A stretch of DNA of 64,000 nucleotides from contig NZ_QGDV01000012.1 in NCBI RefSeq assembly GCF_003149025.1, forward strand, positions 30,978 through 94,977, in the 5' to 3' direction. This document shows positions 19,330 to 29,339 of the stretch, one piece after another. The DNA comes from Rathayibacter iranicus NCPPB 2253 = VKM Ac-1602 (GTDB taxonomy: Bacteria; Actinomycetota; Actinomycetes; Actinomycetales; Microbacteriaceae). Position 1 is the stretch's first letter; each line of letters opens with the position of its first letter. The position numbers and the translations under genes were made by a program. The notes under the pieces are model-generated. The model saw nothing but the letters and a program-made list of their open reading frames with translations. It was not told where the DNA came from and made no database searches.

Positions 19330-19776
19330 TCAGGCGGAAGCGTCCTGCTCGAGCGCGATGGCGCGGCGGATGGCTCCGCGAGCCCGCTTGCGGTCACCGC
19401 TCGCATCGTAGGCGAGGCCCAGGCGGTACCAGGCGCGCCAGTTCTTCGGTTGCGCGTCCACCGCCTCGGCGTAACGCGGAAACAAACCGTCCGCCTCCTC
19501 ACGGAGCGGCCGTCCGCTGGCGCGCGAGTCGAGAACTTCCTTCGGAAGGCCGTCCTCGCCTTCAAGACGGCGGGCGAGGCGCTCGGCACGGACGCCGAAC
19601 AGCAGTTCGCGAACGAGCCCCCAGACGCCGACAGCACCCAGGATGAGCAGGCCGACGCCCATGACGATGCCGGGCACGGTCGCCGCCGCGAAAGCGACGA
19701 CCGAGTACTGCAGGCAGACGAACAGGTAGAGGGCGAGCAAGACCGCCATCAGGACGACGCCGACGCGGGTCCTCAC
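19330..19776 (-). CDS. membrane protein with C-terminal TPR
   Basis: Protein of 148 residues with two N-terminal membrane helices (residues ~5-28 and ~32-58) and a cytoplasmic C-terminal part resembling a tetratricopeptide repeat (NWRAWYRLGLAYDASGDRKRARGAIRRAI). Its start overlaps the dapB stop by four bases, so it is translationally coupled to dapB. The function is unknown; such proteins follow dapB in other Microbacteriaceae. Confidence 0.75.
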   Translation of the reverse strand: MRTRVGVVLMAVLLALYLFVCLQYSVVAFAAATVPGIVMGVGLLILGAVGVWGLVRELLFGVRAERLARRLEGEDGLPKEVLDSRASGRPLREEADGLFPRYAEAVDAQPKNWRAWYRLGLAYDASGDRKRARGAIRRAIALEQDASA

Positions 19777-20606
19777 GCCGAGCTCGTGGCGGTGGCGGCC
19801 TGACCGGAGGGCGCCTGATCGGCGACGGGCCTGTCAGCAGTTGGGCGCTCCGCGAGCGGTACCGCGTCGAAGGCCGCCCGTAAATCAATCAAGGCATCGA
19901 GACCGACGACCACTCCGGTCGTCGTACGGACAGCGTCGAGCGCGCGCAGGACACCCTGCTCGTACGACGACTGGGAGAACGTGTCGTGGCGAATGGTCAC
20001 CGTCTCACCCGTGCCGCCAAAGATGATCTCCTGCCGCGCCTCCACACCGGGCAGCCGCAGGCTGTGCACCGGAACGCTCGCGACCTGCTGGCCCCGCGCC
20101 CGCTGATCGGTGTGCGGCGCCTGCACAGGTCCGAGCTCGGCGCGAGCACGGAGGAGGAGTTCGGCCGTGCGCACCGCGGTGCCCGAGGGCGAATCGACCT
20201 TTCGGGCGCCATGTGCCTCGATGATTTCCGCCGCGTCGAAGAATCGGGCAGCGACGGTCGAGAGTGCGGTGGCGAGGACCGATCCCAGTGAGAAGTTAGG
20301 GATGATGATCACCCCCGCCTCGGGCTGCTCCTCGACGGTGCGCCGAAGCGCGGCGATGCGGTCGCCCGTCCAGCCGGAGGTGCCGACCAGCACCTTCTTC
20401 CCGTTCGCGACGGCGAGATCGACGATCTGCTGGCTGACCGCCGGCACGGTCATGTCGACGACGATGTCAGCCGCAAGCATCTCCCGCAGGTCGTTCCGCG
20501 AGCCGAGCCGCGCCACAAGCGTGAACTCGTCGGACGCGTCGAGGAGGGAGCAGGTGAAGGAACCGAGTCGGCCGGACGCACCGACCACGGCGACAGAGGT
20601 AATCAC
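19773..20606 (-). CDS. dapB: 4-hydroxy-tetrahydrodipicolinate reductase
   Basis: NAD(P)H-dependent reductase, the second enzyme of the diaminopimelate branch. It has 277 residues; about 245 is usual, and the extra length is a low-complexity Ala/Pro tail. The Rossmann motif VVGASGRLGS and the active-site segment EAHGARKVDSPSGTA are present: the catalytic His and Lys are kept, while the second His of the usual HH pair is Gly. It is upstream of and overlapping the TPR gene. Confidence 0.92.
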   Translation of the reverse strand: MITSVAVVGASGRLGSFTCSLLDASDEFTLVARLGSRNDLREMLAADIVVDMTVPAVSQQIVDLAVANGKKVLVGTSGWTGDRIAALRRTVEEQPEAGVIIIPNFSLGSVLATALSTVAARFFDAAEIIEAHGARKVDSPSGTAVRTAELLLRARAELGPVQAPHTDQRARGQQVASVPVHSLRLPGVEARQEIIFGGTGETVTIRHDTFSQSSYEQGVLRALDAVRTTTGVVVGLDALIDLRAAFDAVPLAERPTADRPVADQAPSGQAATATSSA

Positions 20607-20889
20607 CGGTCAAGCTTAACAACGCGGCGCAGCTGAGCACGGCGGGGCGTCGCGCAGATCGCGCACCAGGGTGAGCATCGGCGCATAGGTGAACGGATGC
20701 GGCCCTACCGCTCCCTCCACCCGCCAGCCTCCAGAAATGGAGACGCCGACGGCGATCAAGGTCGCCTCGAGCACATGCAGCACCATCGATGGGACGCGCT
20801 CGCCCCGACTCACACACTGTTGAGCGAGCCCGCGGGCCTGTCGATTAGCGGACGTTCTCCGCCGCCGCTCGATCCTCCTCCGCCGCCGC
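20607..20889. other. non-coding gap between dapB and phosphatase gene
   Basis: No convincing gene. A 65-codon minus-strand frame (20616-20813) has a hydrophobic N-terminal stretch but no recognisable family and could be a remnant. The upstream region of dapB, including its promoter, should lie here. Confidence 0.4.
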
Positions 20890-21492
20890 TCAGTACGGCT
20901 GCGCCTCGGGCAGGCCGGTGCGCAGCTCGACGGGCAGGTGCGCCAGGTCGTTATGCACCACGAGCACGGGCGGCTTGCGCGATCGTACGCGGATGATCGT
21001 CAGGCCGCAGTTGGCCTGGTTGACGCCCAACCAGCGCCAGTTAGGAGCGTCGAAGACGTGGCGCACAAACCAGCCGATGACGAAGTTGTGGGTGATCAGG
21101 AGGTCATGGCGGTCCTCGCGTGAGGGCGCCAGGAACTCGGCGACAGCATCCTGCATCTGCGCATGACCGGCCTCGATCTCGGCCGGCGTCACGCTGCCGA
21201 AGAAGGGCTCGAACGCCTTGGGCATGTCGGGAGTGGGGCCGGACGGGATGCAGTCGAACAGCAGCGAGGACGGCTGCAGCGGCAGGCTCGGGAGGAGCGT
21301 CTGGAAGCGCGCGGCCGTCTCCTCCGCCCGCCGCAGCGGCGAGTGCCACGCGCCAGTGAAGGGGACGCCGCCAAGCCGCTCCGCGATGAGTCGGGCCTGG
21401 CGTTCGCCCCGCGCTGAGAGCGGGCCGTCGGGTAGACCATGCTCGGCGTCTTGCTGCTCTCCGTGACGGACGAGGTAGATGTAGTGGGACAC
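20890..21492 (-). CDS. histidine phosphatase family protein
   Basis: Phosphoglycerate-mutase-like phosphatase of 200 residues. The catalytic motif is YLVRHGEQQ at the N-terminus, followed by SARGERQARLIAERL and SPLRRAEETA; the second catalytic His is in LLITHNFVIGW. It is downstream of the M16 peptidase in the same direction, 62 bp away. The substrate cannot be told from the sequence. Confidence 0.88.
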   Translation of the reverse strand: MSHYIYLVRHGEQQDAEHGLPDGPLSARGERQARLIAERLGGVPFTGAWHSPLRRAEETAARFQTLLPSLPLQPSSLLFDCIPSGPTPDMPKAFEPFFGSVTPAEIEAGHAQMQDAVAEFLAPSREDRHDLLITHNFVIGWFVRHVFDAPNWRWLGVNQANCGLTIIRVRSRKPPVLVVHNDLAHLPVELRTGLPEAQPY

Positions 21493-21554
21493 GACAGTCC
21501 TCCCTGCTGCGGCGCGACGGTGCGCGGTCGACGATCCGGCCGGAGAGAATCCGA

Positions 21555-22952
21555 TCAGACCACAGAGGCGCTCGCGATATCGGCGAACCCGGCGAAGGTC
21601 GATTCCTCGACCGCACCGACGGCCGAGATCGACGACGGCCCCCGGGCCAAGTCTGCCGCCAGCGCCTGGACGTCGTCCACGCTGACGAGGGCGAGTCGCC
21701 GTAGGCTCTCGTCGAGATCAGCGAACTCGCCGAAGGTGAGCTCGGCACGGCCGAGGCGCGACATCCGCGTGTCCGAGTCTTCGAGCGCGAGGGCGGCGGC
21801 GCCCGAGAGCTGCCCGCGGGCACGCTCGAGTTCGTCGGCGCTCACGCCGTGCTCGGCGAGTCGGCCGAATTCGCCGAGGAGCAACTCGGCTACGGCGCCC
21901 GCTTTGGCCGGCGTACAGGCCGCGTACAGGCCGAAGAGACCCGCATCGGAGTACGACGGTGCGAAGGAGTAAACGGAGTAGGCGAGCCCACGCTTCTCGC
22001 GCACCTCCTGGAACAGCCGCGACGACATTCCGCCGCCGAGGATGGAGTTGAGCACTCCCATAGTCATTCGGCGCTCATCACCGGCTGCGATGCCGGGAAA
22101 GCCGAGGAGCAGATGTGCCTGCTCGGTGGGGCGCTGCACCACCGAGAGCGCGCTGCCCCGGCTGTACGAGGCGGTGCCGCCGACGCGACGCTCGACGGGA
22201 GCCGCGGGGGTGTCGAGGTCCCAGCCGTCGGAAGCGAGTACGCGCTCGAGCAGTGTCACCAGTGCTTCGTGGTCGACGGCACCGGCGACAGTAACGACGA
22301 GGTCGCGCGGGCGGTACGCGTAGCGATAGTGCGCCCAGACCGCCTCGCGAGTCGCCTCACCGATCGTCGCAGCCGTACCGCCGATCGGGCGGCCGAGGGC
22401 GTGGTCACCAAAGACGGCCTCGAACAACCGCTCCCCCGCGACATCAGCCGGATCGTCGTCGGCCATCGCAAGCTCCTCGAGGATGACCCCGCGCTCCGTC
22501 TCAAATTCGACAGGGTCCAGGAGGCTCGACGTAACCATGTCGGCGATGACCTCGACGGCCATCGGCAGATCGCGGTCCTGGATCTTGGCGTAGTAACAGG
22601 TGTACTCCTTGGCGGTCAGAGCGTTGTGCTCGCCGCCCACGGAGTCAAAGGCGACAGCGATGTCGAGCGCCGATCGCGTCCGGGTGCCTTTGAAGAGCAG
22701 GTGCTCGAGGAAGTGCGTCGAGCCGACGTTGGACGGCACAGCGGCCTCGGTCGCGGTGGCCGGCCGACCAGCGCGCTCGTCGCGTGAGCCCGCAGCGACC
22801 CAGAAGCCGATCGTCGAACTCCGAGCACCGGGAACCGCTTCGCTCAGGATCCGGACCCCGCTCGGAAGGACGGAGCGGCGGACCAACGACCCGCCTGCGG
22901 CCCGGATGGTCGTCTCCGGCTGGTCGAGTGGGAGTGCGACACCGTGATTCAT
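21555..22952 (-). CDS. M16 family zinc metallopeptidase
   Basis: Processing-peptidase-like protease of 465 residues. The inverted zinc motif HFLEHLLFKGT (HxxEH) and the downstream glutamate region NALTAKEYTCYYAK are intact, and the second M16 domain is also present (LNSILGGGMSSRLFQEVREKRGLAYSV). The ATG at 22950-22952 gives MNHGVALPL. In actinobacteria this gene usually directly follows pnp; here two aldo/keto-reductase-like genes and an amylase-family gene intervene. Confidence 0.92.
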   Translation of the reverse strand: MNHGVALPLDQPETTIRAAGGSLVRRSVLPSGVRILSEAVPGARSSTIGFWVAAGSRDERAGRPATATEAAVPSNVGSTHFLEHLLFKGTRTRSALDIAVAFDSVGGEHNALTAKEYTCYYAKIQDRDLPMAVEVIADMVTSSLLDPVEFETERGVILEELAMADDDPADVAGERLFEAVFGDHALGRPIGGTAATIGEATREAVWAHYRYAYRPRDLVVTVAGAVDHEALVTLLERVLASDGWDLDTPAAPVERRVGGTASYSRGSALSVVQRPTEQAHLLLGFPGIAAGDERRMTMGVLNSILGGGMSSRLFQEVREKRGLAYSVYSFAPSYSDAGLFGLYAACTPAKAGAVAELLLGEFGRLAEHGVSADELERARGQLSGAAALALEDSDTRMSRLGRAELTFGEFADLDESLRRLALVSVDDVQALAADLARGPSSISAVGAVEESTFAGFADIASASVV

Positions 22953-23041
22953 CGTGATCACCCTAGGCCACCGGCGCCCGACTGCCACCTGCTGGCGCAA
23001 CTAGCCGAGCGGAGCGTCGCTGCGGCGTTTGTACCCGGTCG

Positions 23042-24037
23042 TCAGCGCCGCGCGCGATCAAGCGCGGCGACGTGCCCGGCGTCGAGATCGAGTGAGACTG
23101 CGCGCACGAGCGCGTCCACCTCGGCCGGCGAGCGCGGGGCCACGGTCGCCGCGGCCAGGTGCGGCCGAGCGAGCAGCCAGGCGAGGGCGACAGCGGCAGG
23201 CGCCGCCGAGAGTTCGGAGCCGATCGCGTCGAGGGCAGCGAGCATCCGCCGGCCGCGACGGCCGATGTACGCCGCCGCCAGAGCCCCCTCGGGCAGGCGG
23301 CCGAGGTCACGCTTCGTCCGTTCGACGCCCCGGAGGAAGCCGTGCGCAAGCGGGACGCTCGACAGGAGCGAGAGGCCCTGGCCGGCAGCGACGAGTCCGA
23401 GGTCGCCCTCCGCCTCCTGCTGCTCGAGCAGGTTGTAGCGGACCTCCACGGCGCAGAAGCGCGGCAGCCCGTGCGCGGCGAGCACTCGCGCCTCGAAGAG
23501 CTGCTCCGCCGCAAAGCCCGAGGCGACAACCGTTCGGACCAGGCCGCGGGAAAGCAGTACCTCCGCCGCGCTCAGCAGCTCGTCGAGTCGGCCCGCGCCG
23601 TCGGGTCGAACGGCGAGCACGTCCAACCGGTCCGTGCGGAGGCGGCGCAGGACATCCTCGATCCGTGTCACCAGCAACCGCGGTGTGGCTGCGGCTCCCT
23701 CGGGGGCGCCAAAACGGCCGATAAGAAGAAAACGGTCTCGATCGCGGTGACCAGCAAGCCAACTGCCGGCTTCCGTCTCAGCCGCGACGGAGGACGCCGA
23801 ATCGGTGACAACCACTCCATTGCCACCCCAGGCGGCAAAACGCTCGAGCAGGGCGGCGCCGCCCTCGCGTCCGACCGCGGAGACGTCGAGAATCAGGGGG
23901 AACAGGGCGTGCTCTGATTCGCCGAGCGGACGGCGGTGCGTCTGCGCGACGACGGCGGTCTCGACCGGCCACGTGGTAGACGGCAGGGCACCGTGGTGCA
24001 ACGCCCTCACGGCTGCACCGGACTTGACCCTGGGCAC
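23042..24037 (-). CDS. aldo/keto reductase-like protein, probably catalytically degenerate
   Basis: Protein of 331 residues related to the gene at 26004. The aldo/keto-reductase fold is suggested by the C-terminal segment PAAVALAWLLARPHLAAATVAPRSPAEVDAL and the overall length. The usual catalytic Asp-Tyr motif near residue 75 reads TDSASSVAAETEAG, with no tyrosine, and the usual His segment reads LDVLAVRPDGAG. It may have lost reductase activity and serve another role. It is divergent from the alpha-glucosidase gene. Confidence 0.65.
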   Translation of the reverse strand: MPRVKSGAAVRALHHGALPSTTWPVETAVVAQTHRRPLGESEHALFPLILDVSAVGREGGAALLERFAAWGGNGVVVTDSASSVAAETEAGSWLAGHRDRDRFLLIGRFGAPEGAAATPRLLVTRIEDVLRRLRTDRLDVLAVRPDGAGRLDELLSAAEVLLSRGLVRTVVASGFAAEQLFEARVLAAHGLPRFCAVEVRYNLLEQQEAEGDLGLVAAGQGLSLLSSVPLAHGFLRGVERTKRDLGRLPEGALAAAYIGRRGRRMLAALDAIGSELSAAPAAVALAWLLARPHLAAATVAPRSPAEVDALVRAVSLDLDAGHVAALDRARR

Positions 24038-24228
24038 GCCATCACTCTCCCTGCGGCGGCTCTCATGCCCGCCGCGTCAGACGTTAGCCGAGCGTCGGAG
24101 CCGCACCAGCGACTGGTCCGAAACGGTTCACCAGATCGTTACACGGAGGCCGCAGAGAGCTACAAAACGCGCCGTCCGCCGGTGCGTTGGCCCCCTCCGT
24201 GTCGCACCTCCCGGCTAGATTCGGGCTC

Positions 24229-25941
24229 ATGAAACCCGACGCCCCAACCCCGTCCGCTCCCTGGTGGACCAGCGCCGTCGTCTACCAGATCTACCCCCGC
24301 TCGTTTGCAGACTCGAACGGCGACGGCATCGGCGACCTCGGCGGAATCCGCTCACAACTCGACCATCTCGCCGACCTCGGTATCGACGTCATCTGGCTCT
24401 CACCGATCTATCCGTCACCCCAGCACGACAACGGCTACGACATCTCGGATTACCAGGACATCGACCCGCGGTTCGGCACCCTCGCCGAGTTCGACCTGCT
24501 GCTTGCAGAGGCGCACGAGCGCGGCATCCGAATCCTGATGGACCTCGTCGTCAACCACACCAGCGATGAGCACGCCTGGTTCGTCGAGTCGCGCTCATCG
24601 CGGGACAATCCGAAGCGCGACTGGTACTGGTGGCGTCGGGGGCGCGCCCTCGCCGAGCCCGGCCGGAAACTCGAGGCGGCGGCCTCCGCTGGTCTTGACG
24701 TCGCCGAGCCCAACGGGTGGCGCTCCTACTTCTCGGGTCCCGCCTGGACTCTCGATCCCGCTACCGACGAATACTTCCTCCACCTCTTCGCGGTGCAGCA
24801 GCCAGATCTCAACTGGGAAAACCCCGAGGTCAGGCACGCGGTGCACGCGATGATGACGTGGTGGCTCGACCGCGGGGTCGACGGGTTCCGAATGGACGTG
24901 ATCAACCTCGTCTCTAAGGACGTCGAGGCTATCGACAGTGCGACGGGTGGCGCGGGCATCCTCGATGGCGTCGGCCCTCGGTTGCACGAGTTCCTCCGCG
25001 AGATGAACGAGGCCGTGTTCGCCGGTCGTGATGGCGCCTTCCTCACCGTGGGCGAAATGCCCGGCGTCACACTGGAGGAGGCGATGCTGGTCACCGATCC
25101 CGAGCGCCGCGAACTCGACATGGTCTTCCAGTTCGAGCACGTCGGAATCGACCACGGCGTCGACAAATTCCACCCGGTGCCGCTCGACCTCGTCGCCCTG
25201 AAGGCGAACCTTGCGCGCTGGCAGGACGGTCTCGCCGAGCGCGGCTGGAACAGCCTGTACCTCGGCAACCACGACCAGCCTCGGCTCGTCTCGCGCTTCG
25301 GCGACGACGGCGCCTACCGCTACGAATCCGCAACGCTGTGGGCGACGCTCCTGCACATGCAACGCGGCACGCCCTACATCTATCAGGGCGACGAGATCGG
25401 GATGACGAACGTCCCCTTCGCTGGCATCGATGATTTCAGAGACGTGGAGTCATTGAATTACTGGGCGGAGGCGGTCGGCCAGCGTGGGGAGGACGCCGCC
25501 ACGGTCCTCGCCGGTCTCCGTGCGCAGAGCCGCGACAACGCGAGAACCCCCGTCCAGTGGAACGACTCCGCGCACGCGGGCTTCACCACCGGCCAGCCGT
25601 GGATCGCAGTCAACCCGAATGCGGCCGAGGTGAATGTCGCCGCCGATCGCGCGGCCAAGCGTTCGGTGTTCGAGTACTACCGCGCCCTCATCACGCTGCG
25701 TCACAAGGACGAGACCGTGCAGTTGGGCCGCTTCACCCTGCTCGAGCCCGAGCATCCGGCGCTGTTCGCCTTTACGCGTAGCGGAGCGGATGAGCTGCTG
25801 GTGGTCGGCAACGTCTCCGGTGATCCGCTCGAGGTGCCGCTGCTCGATGAGTGGGCAGGAGCCGAAACGGTGCTGGGCAATCTGCCCGGCGGCTCCGGGA
25901 CCATCCTGGCGCCGTGGGAAGCGCGCATCCTGCGTCGCTGA
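24229..25941 (+). CDS. alpha-glucosidase, glycoside hydrolase family 13
   Basis: Cytoplasmic hydrolase of 570 residues that releases glucose from maltose- or isomaltose-type oligosaccharides. The family 13 regions are in order: VVYQIYPRSFADSNGDG, DLVVNHTSDEHAWF, GFRMDVINLVSKD with the nucleophile Asp, the acid/base Glu in TVGEMPG, and LGNHDQPRLVSRFG. There is no signal peptide. The ATG at 24229 is the first that gives the family N-terminus. It resembles oligo-1,6-glucosidase/trehalose-6-phosphate hydrolase enzymes, so the exact substrate is open. Confidence 0.92.
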   Translation: MKPDAPTPSAPWWTSAVVYQIYPRSFADSNGDGIGDLGGIRSQLDHLADLGIDVIWLSPIYPSPQHDNGYDISDYQDIDPRFGTLAEFDLLLAEAHERGIRILMDLVVNHTSDEHAWFVESRSSRDNPKRDWYWWRRGRALAEPGRKLEAAASAGLDVAEPNGWRSYFSGPAWTLDPATDEYFLHLFAVQQPDLNWENPEVRHAVHAMMTWWLDRGVDGFRMDVINLVSKDVEAIDSATGGAGILDGVGPRLHEFLREMNEAVFAGRDGAFLTVGEMPGVTLEEAMLVTDPERRELDMVFQFEHVGIDHGVDKFHPVPLDLVALKANLARWQDGLAERGWNSLYLGNHDQPRLVSRFGDDGAYRYESATLWATLLHMQRGTPYIYQGDEIGMTNVPFAGIDDFRDVESLNYWAEAVGQRGEDAATVLAGLRAQSRDNARTPVQWNDSAHAGFTTGQPWIAVNPNAAEVNVAADRAAKRSVFEYYRALITLRHKDETVQLGRFTLLEPEHPALFAFTRSGADELLVVGNVSGDPLEVPLLDEWAGAETVLGNLPGGSGTILAPWEARILRR

Positions 25942-25960
25942 GAGCGCCGCCGCCGGGAGC

Positions 25961-25991
25961 GCAGGGCCGGCACCGACGATCCGGTCCCTGC
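25961..25991. terminator. putative terminator between convergent genes
   Basis: GCAGGGCCGG (25961-25970) pairs with CCGGTCCCTGC (25981-25991), with a one-base bulge, in the 62-bp gap between the ends of the convergent alpha-glucosidase and aldo/keto reductase genes. Confidence 0.45.
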
Positions 25992-26003
25992 CGCCGCGGG
26001 ACC

Positions 26004-26963
26004 CTAGGCCGAGACGCGATCGAGCTGGGCTCTGTCACTGCGAGTGAGTGGCAATGCCGCGGCCTTGAACAGCGACTCCAGCTCAGCCGCACTGCGCGCC
26101 CGGACGATCGCGGCCGACACCTCTCGATGCGAGAGGACCCAGGCGAGTGCCACGGTCGCCGGCTCGGCCCCGTGCGTCTCAGCAACCTCATCGAGGGCGG
26201 CAAGCACACGGGAGCCGTGCCTGCCGACGTAGTCCAGACCCGCCTCGAACATGGCCGACTCCGGCTCATCGGTGCGGCTGCGTAGCTTGCCCGTGAGGTA
26301 TCCACTCGCGAGCGGGAGGCGAGCGAGCGTCCCCAGCCCGAGACGCACCACCTCGGGTGCGACGTCGGCCTCGTAGTCCCTGCGCTCCATCAGGCTGTAC
26401 TCAGCAACCACCGCGGACAGCGACGGCAGTCCGAAAGCGCTGGCCGCATCCTGCGCGGCAGCAAGGGCGGCGCCGCTGAAATGCGCCGCTCCAAGCGCGC
26501 CGACGCTGCCGTCGGCGAGGAACGGCACGACGGCCGCGAGGCTCTCGGCGATCGGCACCTCCGGGTCCTCACTGTCGAAAGACAGCAGGTCGATCCGGGT
26601 GCCGAGCCGCTCCAGACTCGCCTCGATTGCGATCCGCACATCCTCCGGGTCGAGCCCCGGCGCGTCCGGGTGACGGCCGACCTTGGTGGCCACCAGCATC
26701 CGCTCACGCAACCCGCTCGATTCGAGCCAGCGGCCGATCATGTACTCACTGCGCCCCGTGGCATAGTGGTCAGCCGTCGAGATCAGCGTGCCGCCCAGCC
26801 GGCCGAAGGCGTCGAGGACTTCGGCGGTGTCGTCGATGCCGGCGGCCCAACCGAAGACCGAGCCGTCGAGGGCGAGCGGGTGCACGGAGAGACCGGTGCG
26901 GCCGAGCGTGCGCGAGAGAGGGGGCGTCTCCGGCTCGGTAGCCAGGGGCGTCGGGTCGGTCAC
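26004..26963 (-). CDS. aldo/keto reductase family protein
   Basis: NADPH-dependent reductase-like TIM-barrel protein of 319 residues. The Asp-Tyr motif STADHYATGRSEYMIGRWL and the Lys motif LVATKVGRHPD are present. The segment that normally holds the catalytic His reads LLSFDSEDPEVP, with Asp in its place, so activity may be altered. The C-terminal cofactor segment is VALAWVLSHREVSAAIVRARS. It is a likely paralogue of the gene at 23042, on the other side of the glucosidase gene. Confidence 0.8.
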   Translation of the reverse strand: MTDPTPLATEPETPPLSRTLGRTGLSVHPLALDGSVFGWAAGIDDTAEVLDAFGRLGGTLISTADHYATGRSEYMIGRWLESSGLRERMLVATKVGRHPDAPGLDPEDVRIAIEASLERLGTRIDLLSFDSEDPEVPIAESLAAVVPFLADGSVGALGAAHFSGAALAAAQDAASAFGLPSLSAVVAEYSLMERRDYEADVAPEVVRLGLGTLARLPLASGYLTGKLRSRTDEPESAMFEAGLDYVGRHGSRVLAALDEVAETHGAEPATVALAWVLSHREVSAAIVRARSAAELESLFKAAALPLTRSDRAQLDRVSA

Positions 26964-27031
26964 GGAATCCTCCGGTCAGGGGGTGCGGCGGCACGGTCCC
27001 GCTACCGTATCCCATACCCGCCACACGACGA

Positions 27032-27059
27032 CGCCCGCCCCACCGGAGTGGGACGGGCG
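27032..27059. terminator. terminator downstream of pnp
   Basis: CGCCCGCCCCAC (27032-27043) and GTGGGACGGGCG (27048-27059) form a 12-bp stem with one mismatch and a four-base loop, 21 bases beyond the pnp stop codon. Confidence 0.72.
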
Positions 27060-27080
27060 GTCAGGGTCGTGCGGGAGGAA

Positions 27081-29339
27081 TCAGCTCTCGACAGGAACCT
27101 CGACGACGGCCTCCTCGGCCACGACGGGCGCGAGGGACAGCTTGCCACGATCATCGATCTTGGTGATCTGAACGAGCAGCTTCTGACCGACTCCGAGGAC
27201 GTCCTCGACGTTCTCGACGCGCTTGCCACCGGCGAGCTTGCGGACCTCACTGATGTGCAGCAGTCCGTCCTTGCCCGGGAGCAGCGACACGAATGCGCCG
27301 AAGGTCGCGATCTTGACGACGGTTCCCAGGAACTGCTCGCCGATCTCGGGGTTGGTCGGGTTCGCGATGGCGTTGACCTGTGCGCGTGCGGCCTCGGCCG
27401 ACGGACCGTCGACGGCTCCGATGTACACGGTGCCGTCCTCCTCGATGGAGATGTCGGCGCCGGTCTCGTCCTGGATCGCGTTGATCGTCTTGCCCTTCGG
27501 GCCGATCAGCTCGCCGATCTTGTCGACGGGAATCTGCACCGAGATCACGCGCGGCGCGGTCGGGGCCATCTCGTCGGGCTGGTCGATGGCCGCCGTGAGC
27601 ACCGCGAGGATCGTGGTGCGAGCATCCTTCGCCTGCTTGAGCGCGGCGTCGAGGACTGACGACGGGATGCCGTCGAGCTTCGTGTCGAGCTGGATGGCCG
27701 TCACGAACTCGGACGTGCCGGCGACCTTGAAGTCCATGTCACCGAGCGCATCCTCGGCGCCCAGGATGTCGGTCAGCGCCGCGTAGCGGGTCTGACCGTC
27801 CACGACATCGGACACGAGGCCCATGGCGATGCCCGCGACCGGGGCGCGCAGCGGCACACCGGCGTTGAGCAGCGACAGAGTCGACGCGCACACCGAGCCC
27901 ATCGAAGTCGAGCCGTTCGAACTCAAGGCCTCAGAGACCTGGCGGATCGCGTACGGGAACTCCTCGCGGCTCGGCAACACCGGCACGAGGGCGCGCTCGG
28001 CGAGGAAGCCGTGTCCGATCTCGCGGCGCTTCGGCGACCCGACGCGGCCAGTCTCACCGGTCGAGTAGGGCGGGAAGTTGTAGTGGTGCAGGTAACGCTT
28101 CTTCGTGACGGGCGACAGCGAGTCGATCTGCTGCTCCATCTTGAGCATGTTCAGCGTGGTGACGCCCAGGATCTGGGTCTCGCCGCGCTGGAAGATCGCC
28201 GAACCGTGGACGCGCGGGATGACCTGCACCTCGGCGTCGAGCGGGCGGATGTCGGCGAGGCCACGACCGTCGATTCGCACACCATCGCGGAGAATCCGGC
28301 CGCGAACGACCACCTTCGTGACGGACTTGTACGCCGCGCCGACCTGGTTGTAGGCCTCGGCGGACAGCTGGCCGGACGCAATGCGCTCGGCGATCTGCTC
28401 CTTGACGCGCGCCTTGAGGGCGTCATCCGCATCCTGACGCTCGACCTTGTCGGCGATCTGGTAGACCCTGACGAGTTCGTCGTAGCTGAACTCGGCGACG
28501 GTGTCGTACGTCTCCTGCGCGTAGGGCAGGAACACCGGGTAGTCCTTGACCGGCTTCGCAGTCTCGGCCGCGAGCTTCGCCTGCGCCTCGACGAGCGAGC
28601 GGAGGAAGGGCTTGGCGGCCTCGAGGCCCTCGGCGACGACGTCCTCGCTGGGCTTGGTCGCACCCGCCTTGATGAGGTTCCAGGAGGACTCGGTGGCCTC
28701 GGCCTCGACCATCATGATCGCGACGTCGGAGGAGCCGTCCTCATTGGTGACGACGCGGCCCGCAACGGTGAGATCGAAGACGGCGTCCTCGAGCTGCGAG
28801 GCTTTGGGGAAGGCGACCCACTGGTCGTTGCCAGAGCCGTCGGACATCAGCGCGAGGCGGACGCCGGCGACGGGGCCGGAGAAGGGCAGACCCGAGATCT
28901 GGGTCGAGGCGCTTGCAGCATTGATCGCGAGCGCGTCGTAGAACTCGTCCGGCGCGATGCTGAGAACCGTGATGACGATCTGGACCTCGTTGCGCAGGCC
29001 CTCGACGAACGAAGGACGCAGGGGTCGGTCGATCAGACGGCAGACCAGGATCGCCTCGGTGGAGGGGCGGCCTTCGCGACGGAAGAACGAGCCCGGGATC
29101 TTGCCGGCGGCGTAGGAGCGCTCCTCGACGTCGACGGTCAGCGGGAAGAAGTCGAAGTTGTCCTTCGGGTTCTTCGAGGCCGAGGTCGCCGAGAGGAGCA
29201 TGGTGTCCTCGTCGAGATACGCGGCGACCGCTCCCTGAGCCTGCTGAGCGAGGCGGCCGGTCTCGAAGCGGATCGTGCGGGTGCCGTAAGAACCGTTATC
29301 GAGAACGGCTTCGGCGAATGTGATTTCAGGACCTTCCAA
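27081..29339 (-). CDS. pnp: polyribonucleotide nucleotidyltransferase
   Basis: 3'-5' phosphorolytic exonuclease of mRNA decay, 752 residues. Two RNase PH domains ([14 protein letters not shown]; then [23 protein letters not shown]), an inter-domain helical part, a KH domain ([25 protein letters not shown]) and a C-terminal S1 domain ([27 protein letters not shown]). I chose the TTG at 29337-29339, because AAGGAGA lies just upstream and the product begins with the family's E-G-P-E-I; a GTG 33 bases further up is possible. It is downstream of rpsO, as usual. Confidence 0.95.
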   Translation of the reverse strand: MEGPEITFAEAVLDNGSYGTRTIRFETGRLAQQAQGAVAAYLDEDTMLLSATSASKNPKDNFDFFPLTVDVEERSYAAGKIPGSFFRREGRPSTEAILVCRLIDRPLRPSFVEGLRNEVQIVITVLSIAPDEFYDALAINAASASTQISGLPFSGPVAGVRLALMSDGSGNDQWVAFPKASQLEDAVFDLTVAGRVVTNEDGSSDVAIMMVEAEATESSWNLIKAGATKPSEDVVAEGLEAAKPFLRSLVEAQAKLAAETAKPVKDYPVFLPYAQETYDTVAEFSYDELVRVYQIADKVERQDADDALKARVKEQIAERIASGQLSAEAYNQVGAAYKSVTKVVVRGRILRDGVRIDGRGLADIRPLDAEVQVIPRVHGSAIFQRGETQILGVTTLNMLKMEQQIDSLSPVTKKRYLHHYNFPPYSTGETGRVGSPKRREIGHGFLAERALVPVLPSREEFPYAIRQVSEALSSNGSTSMGSVCASTLSLLNAGVPLRAPVAGIAMGLVSDVVDGQTRYAALTDILGAEDALGDMDFKVAGTSEFVTAIQLDTKLDGIPSSVLDAALKQAKDARTTILAVLTAAIDQPDEMAPTAPRVISVQIPVDKIGELIGPKGKTINAIQDETGADISIEEDGTVYIGAVDGPSAEAARAQVNAIANPTNPEIGEQFLGTVVKIATFGAFVSLLPGKDGLLHISEVRKLAGGKRVENVEDVLGVGQKLLVQITKIDDRGKLSLAPVVAEEAVVEVPVES

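Noticed and set aside
20616..20813. A 65-codon minus-strand frame between dapB and the phosphatase gene
   Set aside because: It matches no family, has no clear ribosome site and a low-complexity end; kept only as a note in the gap description.
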